Positions 14,749 through 20,851 of a stretch of DNA of 20,851 nucleotides are shown here, one piece after another; positions within the stretch are counted from its first letter, which is position 1; each line of letters opens with the position of its first letter. The stretch is taken from NCBI GenBank assembly GCA_022576105.1, contig JACZRM010000005.1:1-20851 (forward strand). Reading direction: 5' to 3'. The position numbers and the translations under genes were made by a program. Under the pieces are notes generated by a model. It was not told where the DNA came from. It did not search any database and saw only the letters and a list, made by a program, of their open reading frames with translations. Source of the DNA: Chloroflexota bacterium (lineage in GTDB: Bacteria; Chloroflexota; Dehalococcoidia; UBA3495).

Positions 14749-15717
14749 GTGGACATTCTGCTCTTTTCTGCTTTCAATCGTACCCGCGGCCTTCTTGCCC
14801 TCGCAGCCGTATTGACCGGTGCGATTCTAGCACTAACCCTGAGCTTTGGCGGCGGCGCCAACCAAGGCCAGCGCTCGGTCTCACCAGGTATTTCACCGAG
14901 TATTTCCCTGGGACTGACGGCAGAGGCCCGTCAGTCCTTCCAACAAGGCGGCAACGCCTTTCCCAGCAACAGCGCTGGATTCTCGGCCTACTATCGAGTA
15001 CCGAATGGCTCCGGGGGCTTTGGCTTCAACAAAAACACCATCGACCAGGTGCTATTCAATAGCGCGGTACCCACCCAGCGGAGGACCGGGCCAGCCACCG
15101 TCGTGGACATTGGCACTACTCACTCAGTAGGCACGCTGCCCATCAGAAACATCGACGGCCTCACTACCACAGTGAACCTTTACCTTGATGACCAGGGCTG
15201 GTTGGTGGCTTATTTCCCGGCCGGCAGCGAGTCCTCCCGGGCGTGGCAAGCGAGCCAGCTCGACGTCGAAAACCCAGTACTGACCGATGTCAGCCAGACC
15301 ACTCTGCTGGACGCCATTAACGATGTCCTGGTCGAAGCCTTGAGACTGCCACCGGTGAACCCCGATCAGTTGGGCTATTACCACTGGCAGTACCCAACCG
15401 CCACCGATTTTCTGATGATCGCGACGGCCCGGGGCAGGATGGGCGTAGACACCGTTTCCTTTGCGATTCCCACCAATTTCTCAGTGCAGGAGGTGTCGGT
15501 TTCCATGTGGATTACCAAGACCAATTTACCCTGCGCTCGCAGCATTCTGGACGGAGTCAATATCACCGGAGATTGGTGTGACCGCAACTTCCGGCACGAA
15601 CTCGCCAACCTCACCGACTTCAACTCCCGAAGTGTGCACACCCTGGTACTGGAACACTATAGCCAGGACCTGGGAGCATCCGGGGCAACGGTGATGCTGA
15701 TCTATTCCAACCAATAA
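14749..15717 (+). CDS. exported protein of unknown function
   Basis: I do not recognise the family. With the GTG start at 14749 (GGTGGAG just upstream) the product has 322 residues. An in-frame TTG at 14680 would add 23 residues but falls in a likely -10 element. Residues ~13-33 form a hydrophobic signal or anchor helix. A Ser/Gly/Gln-rich linker follows, then a soluble domain of about 270 residues. Within it, the NLYLDDQGWLVAYFP strand pair, a helix near TTLLDAINDVLVEAL, and a segment beginning YYHWQYPTATDFLMIA suggest an alpha/beta extracytoplasmic fold. Only two cysteines lie in the mature part (NLPCARS and DWCDRN), 18 residues apart, and may form a disulfide. The next gene, a dockerin protein, begins about 20-30 nt later, so the two are probably one operon and both reach the cell surface. 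Confidence 0.75.
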   Translation: MDILLFSAFNRTRGLLALAAVLTGAILALTLSFGGGANQGQRSVSPGISPSISLGLTAEARQSFQQGGNAFPSNSAGFSAYYRVPNGSGGFGFNKNTIDQVLFNSAVPTQRRTGPATVVDIGTTHSVGTLPIRNIDGLTTTVNLYLDDQGWLVAYFPAGSESSRAWQASQLDVENPVLTDVSQTTLLDAINDVLVEALRLPPVNPDQLGYYHWQYPTATDFLMIATARGRMGVDTVSFAIPTNFSVQEVSVSMWITKTNLPCARSILDGVNITGDWCDRNFRHELANLTDFNSRSVHTLVLEHYSQDLGASGATVMLIYSNQ

Positions 15718-15736
15718 TTCGGCAAGGTAAACGATT

Positions 15737-16828
15737 TTGGGGTGCGGTGTGGCGAAAGTGCTACTGCTGGCAGTTGCAGCCACCGTCAGTTGGCTGGCAA
15801 TGCCGTCGTTATTCGCCGAACAATTGACTCTGGCTGGCGGCGTTATCAACTCCTCGCCAGGCAACAACTCGCCAGGCAACAACTCAACGGGTTACTCCCC
15901 GGCGGGTCAAACCCTGCACGACGTGTCGGTCACCGACATTCAACCGTCCAGCCTATCGGCCGCTCAGGGCGAGGTGCTGACCATCAATGTGACAATTCAG
16001 AACCTGGGCGCCAGCAATGAAATCTTCTTGCTCTTGTTGCGAGACGATTCCGACGGGCGGGACATTACCAGCGTATCCATAGCCCTGCAACAGGGTCAAA
16101 CGCTAGCTTTAGGACTGCCCTGGGACACCAGACAGGCTGCCGCTGGAAGTCATTTCCTTACCGCCAGCGCCGACCTGGCCAGCGACCAAGTCCCCGGCAA
16201 TAACTCGGCGACAACCCCGATTCCCATTGAGATCGTTCTAACGGCCATAACATTGGGAGATGGAACGGGTCTTGAAATGCCCGATGCCTCCTTCGGTGGC
16301 GTCCTGCAGAGCAGCAATCTCTCAACTCAAAAGCAAGCCACCAGCAGCATGTTCATTGTTGGCCATGACGCTACCTTCGGGCAGGGTCTGGCCCGGGCCG
16401 GGGTCAGCGCAAAGACAACGCCATACTCTGGAGCGTACATCGCCAATGCCGACGCCACCTACGCCCCATCGACCAGCCTCAGAAATCCTTTCCAGCAAGG
16501 TGAAATCAAGGGGGTGGTGCACCTGGAAGGGCTGCAGAACAGCGTGGGGGCCTATATTCTAGTGGGGACAGACCGGCACTTCACCGACGCTAACGGCGGA
16601 TTTCAAGTGTTGGTGCCCAGCGGCACCTATGATTTGGTGATTAAAGCGCCGGGATATGTACCAGTGCGCATCGCCAACACCCTGGTCAATGCCGGTGACC
16701 TGCTCACCATCCCCGAGCTCACTTTGCCCTTCGGCGACGCCAACGGCGATGGGAGAATAGACATCCTGGACCTGAGCATCGCCGCCGCCAACTTTGGCAT
16801 GACGATTCAGGATATGCCGGCCCCTTGA
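15737..16828 (+). CDS. secreted dockerin-repeat protein with CARDB-like module
   Basis: This exported protein has 363 residues from a TTG at 15737, or 359 from a GTG at 15749; either keeps the signal peptide, with likely cleavage after SLFA. A low-complexity Asn/Ser/Pro/Gly linker at ~37-55 contains an imperfect NNSPG repeat. Residues ~62-160 resemble a CARDB/adhesion-like beta-sandwich ('SVTDIQPSSLSAAQGEVLTI'). Residues ~160-255 are unassigned. Residues ~257-330 are a carboxypeptidase-regulatory-like module (GVVHLEGL, then TDANGGFQVLVPSGTYDLVI). The C-terminus is one dockerin-type calcium loop at 334-345 with D1, N3, D5, D9 and D12, then a short helix. A full type I dockerin has two such repeats, so this is a half dockerin. 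It probably shares a transcript with the exported protein upstream. Confidence 0.82.
   Translation: MGCGVAKVLLLAVAATVSWLAMPSLFAEQLTLAGGVINSSPGNNSPGNNSTGYSPAGQTLHDVSVTDIQPSSLSAAQGEVLTINVTIQNLGASNEIFLLLLRDDSDGRDITSVSIALQQGQTLALGLPWDTRQAAAGSHFLTASADLASDQVPGNNSATTPIPIEIVLTAITLGDGTGLEMPDASFGGVLQSSNLSTQKQATSSMFIVGHDATFGQGLARAGVSAKTTPYSGAYIANADATYAPSTSLRNPFQQGEIKGVVHLEGLQNSVGAYILVGTDRHFTDANGGFQVLVPSGTYDLVIKAPGYVPVRIANTLVNAGDLLTIPELTLPFGDANGDGRIDILDLSIAAANFGMTIQDMPAP
15853..15882. repeat. two 15-bp tandem repeats in a linker-coding segment
   Basis: CTCGCCAGGCAACAA occurs at 15853-15867 and again, perfectly, at 15868-15882. It encodes the NSPGN linker repeat, and copy changes would stay in frame. Confidence 0.9.
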
Positions 16829-16838
16829 TGATATAAGA

Positions 16839-16861
16839 AACCCCAGTCACCAATTGGGGTT
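16839..16861. terminator. bidirectional terminator between convergent genes
   Basis: AACCCCA (16839-16845) pairs perfectly with TGGGGTT (16855-16861) across a 9-nt loop, 10 nt after the dockerin gene stop and 4 nt before the convergent oxidase stop. On the minus strand it is followed by TCTTAT. Confidence 0.6.
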
Positions 16862-16864
16862 GAA

Positions 16865-19771
16865 TTAGACCAACGCGTCCCGCAGCACTTCAACCAGGTG
16901 TCTGGCTTCACGTCCGGTGCCATGCTCTATTTGTTGGCGACAGGAAACGCCCATCACCGCCACCTCCCATTCCGGCCCCTTGGCGTTGACCGCTGGGAAC
17001 AAGGCTTGCCCGCCAATCTTCATTGAAATTTCGTAGTGCTCCTTCTCAAAGCCAAAGGAACCGGCCATCCCGCAGCACCCGGCATCGATCAACTCAACCT
17101 GGTAGTTGGCGGGCAGCCCCAACGCCTTCAGGGAACTGGCGGTGCCCACCAGGGATTTCTGGTGGCAGTGGCCATGGAATAGCACCCGCTTGGCCAGGTC
17201 GCTAAACTGTAAATCAAGCTGGCCTTCCGATTCCAGCTTTACCAAAAATTCGTCGATCAGGTAACTGTGTTCGGCAACCGCGTCGGCTTTATCGCCTTTC
17301 ACCAGTTCGGGATACTCGTCCCTGAAGGTCAACAGGCAACTCGGCTCGCACCCAATTATGGGTATACCCTGCTCGGCGAAGCGATACAGCGCATCCACGT
17401 TGGCCCTGGCGGCAGCCAAGGCTTCATCCAGCAGCCCCTTGGAGAGCATGGGACGCCCGCAGCAGCCGGTGTTGGCTAGTTCCACCCGATATCCGGCCGC
17501 CTCCAGCAGTTCCACCGTCGCTATTCCAATCTGGGGATAGTTGTAGTTCATAAATGTGTCGTTAAAAAGGGCCACGGTACCCTTTGTAGTCCGGGCGGCA
17601 TCCGGTTGCCGGCGGGAATTGAACCACTTGGGGAAAGACTGTCTGGCGAAGCGGGGTAATTTCCGTTGGGGATGCACCCCCAGTACGTGACCGGTGATGA
17701 ACTTGCCGATGGGGCTGGCAGCCCCCAGATTGGCCAGGACCGAGAACCGACTGCCGATACGGTTTACCTGGTTAATATGTGCGAATAACTTGGTGCGCAA
17801 GGGCATTTTATTGGCTTTGTAGTAGTTGCCCAGGAATTCGTACTTCAGCTTGGCCAGGTCCACCCCGGAGGGGCACTCAGATTTACAGGCCTTGCACTCC
17901 AGGCACAGGTCAAGCGCTTCGTACAGCCGACGGTCGGTCATTGTTCCTTCCGGCAGATTTCCCGACAGTGCGGCCCGCAGCAGGTTGGCCCGGCCACGGG
18001 TGGAGTGTTCTTCTTCGCGCGTCGCGATAAAGGATGGACACATGGAGCCTTCCAGCTTCCGGCAAGCGCCCATCCCGTTGCACATCTCCACCGCTCCGGC
18101 GTAGTCGGTGTCCAGGGAAAAGTCCAGGGTGGTGGCGACAACGGCGGTCTGGTATCCAGAGCCGTAGCGCAGATTCTCGGTCATGGGAGGACAGTCGATG
18201 ATCTTGCCTGGATTCATGATTCCCTGGGGGTCGAAGGTATTCTTGAGTTCACGGAAAGCGTCGGTCAGCTCCGGACCGAACATCTTCTCGGCCCATACGC
18301 CCCGCACGATGCCGTCGCCGTGCTCACCGCTGAGCGACCCGCCAAACTCCTTGACCAGGTCGCTGATCTCGTCGGCGATGGCGACCATGCGGTCCAGGCC
18401 ATCCTGGTTCTTGAGATTGACCAGGGGCCGAATGTGCAGGCAGCCCACGCTGGCATGGCCATAGTATCCTGCCTCGGTGTTGTGGCTGCGCACAATCTCG
18501 TCGAACCGCCGCACAAAGGAACCCAGTTTTTCCGGGGCCACCGCGGTGTCCTCAACGTAGGGCAGTGGCTTGGCGTCGCCGTGGATGCTCATCAGCAGGC
18601 CCAACCCGGCCCGACGGATGCTCCACACATTGTTCTGAGAGGCCTGGTCGGTCAAATTTACGCAGGCATAACCCAGGCCCTTGCGGGACATGTCGGATTG
18701 CAGCGCATCCAATTTGGCCGCCAGTTCGCTTTCCGACTCGCCGTAGAACTCCACCAACAGCAATGCTCCGGGGTTTCCCTCGATAAAGGACAGGTTCTGG
18801 GAGAAGCCCAGGGATTCCCGGCACCGGTCCAGCATCATCCGGTCCATAACCTCGACCACCGACACGTCGTGCTGTAAGACCGCGACGGTGGCGTCGCTGG
18901 CCAGGAAGATGTCCTCAAAATGGAGCACCGAAAGGGCGGTCATGGTCGGCTTGGGGACCAGATTGATCTTGGCCTCGGTGGTCACGCACAGGGTGCCTTC
19001 TGAGCCTACCGCCATGCGGGCCAAGTTCACCGGCCCATCGGTGGTGAAGCTGTCCAGGTTGTAGCCGCTGACCCGCCGCAATATCTTGGGGTAAATGGCC
19101 TCAATCTCCGGTATGCGCTCCCGGGCGATGCGCAGGACGCCCCGATATATTTCCGACTCCAGGCCGGTGCCGCTGAGTTTGGCTTCCAGTTCATGGGCCT
19201 CTAGCTCATAGAAATGGGCTTGGGAGGCGTCGGAGAGCACCACGTTCAGTTCTTTAACGTGGTCCAGGGTCTTGCCGTAGATCACCGAGTGAGCGCCGCA
19301 GGTGTTGTTGCCGATGCCGCCGCCGACACAGGCCCGGTTGGCGGTGGTGGGGTCTGGCGCGTACTGGAGGTTGTAGGGGCCAAGCAATCGGTTGAGCTGG
19401 TCCAGCACAATTCCCGGCTGCACTCGCGCCCAGTGTTCCTCCTGGTTCACCTCCAGAAGCTGGTCCATGTACTTGCTGAAGTCAATGACGATGGCGTGAT
19501 TGACACACTGTCCGGCCAGGCTGGTGCCCCCACCCCGGGGCAGCACCGGCACCCGGTTGTCGCGGGCCACTTCCATCACTGCCAGCACATCGTCGACATT
19601 CTTGGGGATGACCACCCCCACCGGCTGCATCTGGTAGATACTGGCATCGGTGCTGTAGAGAACCCGAGAAAACGGGTCGAAGCGCACCTCCCCGGAGACA
19701 CGCCGCCGCAGTTCTTGGGCCAGGTCTTCTCGCTCTTTGCCTCTGATGCGATTTGCCGCCGCCGTGGTCAT
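16865..19771 (-). CDS. FAD-linked oxidase fused to Fe-S/CCG oxidoreductase (D-2-hydroxyacid dehydrogenase type)
   Basis: This 968-residue fusion resembles YdiJ-type D-2-hydroxyglutarate/D-lactate dehydrogenases. The N-terminal half is a VAO-type FAD domain: PRGGGTSLAGQ at 78-88, GGGIGNNTCG at 150-159 and GSEGTL at 256-261. The FAD-oxidase C-terminal region has GHASVGCLHIRP (438-449), GEHGDG (482-487) and FDPQGIMNPGK (513-523). The electron-transfer half has a first cysteine set C564, C570, C578, the classic CLECKACKSECP at 623-634, and two CCG motifs (770-772 and 899-901) with CEPSC (808-812) and HGHCHQK (866-872). It oxidises a D-2-hydroxyacid and passes electrons to the respiratory chain; the exact substrate is not readable. 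The ATG follows AGGAGAAGG. The length is normal for the fused type. Confidence 0.9.
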   Translation of the reverse strand: MTTAAANRIRGKEREDLAQELRRRVSGEVRFDPFSRVLYSTDASIYQMQPVGVVIPKNVDDVLAVMEVARDNRVPVLPRGGGTSLAGQCVNHAIVIDFSKYMDQLLEVNQEEHWARVQPGIVLDQLNRLLGPYNLQYAPDPTTANRACVGGGIGNNTCGAHSVIYGKTLDHVKELNVVLSDASQAHFYELEAHELEAKLSGTGLESEIYRGVLRIARERIPEIEAIYPKILRRVSGYNLDSFTTDGPVNLARMAVGSEGTLCVTTEAKINLVPKPTMTALSVLHFEDIFLASDATVAVLQHDVSVVEVMDRMMLDRCRESLGFSQNLSFIEGNPGALLLVEFYGESESELAAKLDALQSDMSRKGLGYACVNLTDQASQNNVWSIRRAGLGLLMSIHGDAKPLPYVEDTAVAPEKLGSFVRRFDEIVRSHNTEAGYYGHASVGCLHIRPLVNLKNQDGLDRMVAIADEISDLVKEFGGSLSGEHGDGIVRGVWAEKMFGPELTDAFRELKNTFDPQGIMNPGKIIDCPPMTENLRYGSGYQTAVVATTLDFSLDTDYAGAVEMCNGMGACRKLEGSMCPSFIATREEEHSTRGRANLLRAALSGNLPEGTMTDRRLYEALDLCLECKACKSECPSGVDLAKLKYEFLGNYYKANKMPLRTKLFAHINQVNRIGSRFSVLANLGAASPIGKFITGHVLGVHPQRKLPRFARQSFPKWFNSRRQPDAARTTKGTVALFNDTFMNYNYPQIGIATVELLEAAGYRVELANTGCCGRPMLSKGLLDEALAAARANVDALYRFAEQGIPIIGCEPSCLLTFRDEYPELVKGDKADAVAEHSYLIDEFLVKLESEGQLDLQFSDLAKRVLFHGHCHQKSLVGTASSLKALGLPANYQVELIDAGCCGMAGSFGFEKEHYEISMKIGGQALFPAVNAKGPEWEVAVMGVSCRQQIEHGTGREARHLVEVLRDALV

Positions 19772-19824
19772 AGCCTTCTCCTGGGGTGGATTGGCCCGGA
19801 TTCGCCGCCTTGCCGCGTCTGGGT

Positions 19825-19853
19825 AGCTTATCCTAAACCCGGAGGAGGTTCAA
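19825..19853 (-). promoter_or_regulatory. probable promoter of the FAD/Fe-S oxidase gene
   Basis: On the minus strand, TTGAAC (19848-19853) and TAAGCT (19825-19830) lie 17 nt apart, about 55 nt before the ATG at 19771. The -35 is good and the -10 moderate. Confidence 0.42.
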
Positions 19854-19882
19854 CCTAGATTCCCCAACGGCAGGTGCGAGGA

Positions 19883-19960
19883 GTCCCTCCCCTTGATAAG
19901 GGAGGCGAGGAGGGGTCAAGGCACCCCCTCTCAATCTCCCCCTTCGTAAAGGGGAGACCC
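19883..19960. repeat. pair of inverted hairpin repeats (REP/MITE-like)
   Basis: Two related GC-rich units face each other. The left unit has CTCCCCTTGATAAGGGAG (19888-19904 region) followed by a GAGGAGGGG run. The right unit, read on the minus strand, is CTCCCCTTTACGAAGGGGGAG followed by GAGAGGGGGT. Each can fold on itself, and both can pair together. No coding frame is evident. CGATACGCCTTCGGCTACTCG just after (19976-19996) is another short repeat-like palindrome. Confidence 0.6.
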
Positions 19961-20034
19961 TTCACCACAGATTTCGATACGCCTTCGGCTACTCGATCTA
20001 CGCGGCAAACAGGTTGCTAAGAGATTACATCGTC

Positions 20035-20214
20035 TCAACCCACCCCCAATTGCTGCAGCAGACTCTCCGCCCATCGCCGAAAATAGTCATCCAGCTCGGC
20101 GCCACAGTGGGGACAGTCCAAATCTCCGAAACGGAATCTGGCGCCGCAATCCCGGCACGACTGCACCTCCGCCAGTGCCGCTAGGACTATCTGAATCTGC
20201 TGTTCCTTGGTCAA
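20035..20214 (-). CDS. small zinc-ribbon protein
   Basis: A 59-residue reading frame starts with TTG at 20214 and ends with TGA at 20035-20037. The start is supported by GGGAG 9 nt upstream on the minus strand; TACAAT at 20247-20252 could be a -10. The product opens with a charged helix (TKEQQIQIVLAALAEV). It then has two CxxC knuckles, CRDC at residues 20-23 and CPHC at 34-37, separated by 10 residues, each followed by Gly-Ala (CGA). This is a typical four-cysteine zinc ribbon. A C-terminal helix, ELDDYFRRWAESLLQQLG, follows. Such small proteins bind DNA, RNA or protein partners; the role here is unknown. It stands alone between repeat-rich spacers. The codon content and intact Cys4 pattern argue that it is real. 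Confidence 0.72.
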   Translation of the reverse strand: MTKEQQIQIVLAALAEVQSCRDCGARFRFGDLDCPHCGAELDDYFRRWAESLLQQLGVG

Positions 20215-20293
20215 GTTATGTTGCTCCCAACGATTAAATCTGACCCATTGTAGACCAGAATTGCGGTTTCAGCATTGTCCGGTGCGACACGCT

Positions 20294-20352
20294 AAGGCTT
20301 TTCAGAGCCTTGCCGGGCCGCTGCACCCTTGGTCCTGAGCGTGGCGAAGGAC
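20294..20352. repeat. short intergenic inverted repeats
   Basis: AAGGCT (20294-20299) pairs with AGCCTT (20306-20311). Further on, 20332-20352 is a GTCCT/AGGAC-flanked unit with a TGAGCGTGGCGA core. This second unit shares its TCCTGAGC start and CGAAGG end with the repeat cluster at 115-285, so it is probably another copy of that family. Confidence 0.4.
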
Positions 20353-20414
20353 AGCGATCTGAAGTCAACTATGGCTCAGAGCCTCATTAAAAATATGAGA
20401 GGGTCGCCCCCACA

Positions 20415-20443
20415 TTGTAGCGGGCATGACCCGATGGTAAACT
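20415..20443 (+). promoter_or_regulatory. probable promoter of the 20513 gene
   Basis: TTGTAG (20415-20420) and TAAACT (20438-20443) are exactly 17 nt apart, and the -10 is preceded by TGG, an extended -10 feature. It lies about 70 nt before the start codon. Confidence 0.42.
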
Positions 20444-20512
20444 GGGGCCAATTGGGAACCGCGCCTATATTGGAGCCGCTCTGTACTCTCGGTGGCTAAA
20501 AGAGGAACAAAT

Positions 20513-20851
20513 ATGACAGGACCTAAAGTAGGTTTCATCGGGCTGGGCCGCATGGGTCTGCCCATGTCGCGGCGGCTGCTGGCCGCCGGGTTTGACCTGA
20601 CTGTGCACAACCGCAGCCAGGGAAAAGTCCAGGAAATCGCCCAGGAAGGCGCGCATCCCGCTGTCTCCATCACCGAAATCACCCGGGCGGCCGACATCCT
20701 CCTGACCTGCCTCCCCGACATTGCCACATCTGAAGAAATATTCTTGGGCCGGGGGGGCATCATCGAAAACGCCAGACCCGGCCAGGTACTGGTGGACCAC
20801 AGCACCGTGGGGGTGAAGACCTCCAAGGCCTGCGCCGGGGCCGCCGAAAAG
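20513..20851 (+). CDS. beta-hydroxyacid dehydrogenase (3-hydroxyisobutyrate dehydrogenase family), cut by the window edge
   Basis: The first 113 codons of an NAD(P)-dependent beta-hydroxyacid dehydrogenase are present; the rest lies outside. The Rossmann motif GFIGLGRMGLPM is at residues 7-18, followed by the second strand LTVHNRS. D62 and LTCLPD (64-69) continue the nucleotide-binding domain, and LVDHSTVG (92-99) is the motif where the family places its substrate-facing Ser/Thr. The ATG follows AGAGGA about 7 nt upstream. It is a distant paralogue of the GarR-like gene at 6211. The arginine in GLGRMG and the loss of the IDMSS form suggest a different substrate, perhaps 3-hydroxyisobutyrate or another 3-hydroxyacid. 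The catalytic lysine lies beyond the window. Confidence 0.88.
   Translation, partial: MTGPKVGFIGLGRMGLPMSRRLLAAGFDLTVHNRSQGKVQEIAQEGAHPAVSITEITRAADILLTCLPDIATSEEIFLGRGGIIENARPGQVLVDHSTVGVKTSKACAGAAEK

Noticed and set aside
18005..18877. Plus-strand open frame of 290 codons inside the FAD/Fe-S oxidase
   Set aside because: It lies wholly antisense to conserved oxidase motifs. Long antisense frames are expected in GC-rich codon usage.

Overview
The window reads as chromosomal DNA of a moderately GC-rich bacterium, most likely a member of the Chloroflexota (Dehalococcoidia/SAR202-like). This is inferred, not proven. It rests on a recognisable secreted-protein style (an N-terminal carboxypeptidase-regulatory-like module followed by a cohesin-like module and a dockerin repeat), on the mix of metabolic genes (amidase, GarR-like reductase, FAD/Fe-S oxidase), and on short TTCG-containing inverted repeats between genes. 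No rRNA, tRNA, CRISPR array, integrase or transposase was seen.

Layout. (1) 1-403: gene-free, with a terminator-like hairpin and a palindromic interspersed repeat. (2) 404-1381 (+): a secreted cohesin-like/dockerin protein, facing (3) a three-gene minus-strand operon, 6006 to 1441, for cell-surface proteins: a membrane-anchored cohesin-like/IPT-TIG protein, a large lipoprotein and a small membrane-anchored protein. (4) 6211-7107 (-): tartronate semialdehyde reductase (GarR-like). (5) 7458-9368 (+): a nucleotide-sugar epimerase and thioredoxin reductase, ending at a strong bidirectional terminator. (6) 9436-10176 (-): a TauE/SafE permease. (7) 10236-11912 (-): a compact, AT-richer type II restriction-modification pair (SPPY-type methyltransferase plus MvaI/BcnI-family endonuclease). 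(8) 12039-13031 (-): an ATP-NAD kinase/AcoX-like protein, divergent from (9) an amidase at 13163-14581 (+). (10) 14749-16828 (+): two exported proteins, the second with a dockerin repeat. (11) 16865-19771 (-): a 968-residue FAD-linked oxidase fused to an Fe-S/CCG module. (12) 19772-20512: interspersed repeats flanking a 59-residue zinc-ribbon gene. (13) 20513 to the edge (+): the start of a second beta-hydroxyacid dehydrogenase.

How the genes may work together. Five or six exported proteins carrying cohesin-like, dockerin, IPT/TIG, Ig-like and CARDB-like modules, with no enzymatic domain, suggest a calcium-dependent, non-cellulosomal surface assembly. The FAD/Fe-S oxidase and the two GarR/HIBADH-type dehydrogenases suggest hydroxyacid (glycolate/glyoxylate or related) oxidation. 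The restriction-modification pair is a self-contained defence cassette that looks laterally acquired.
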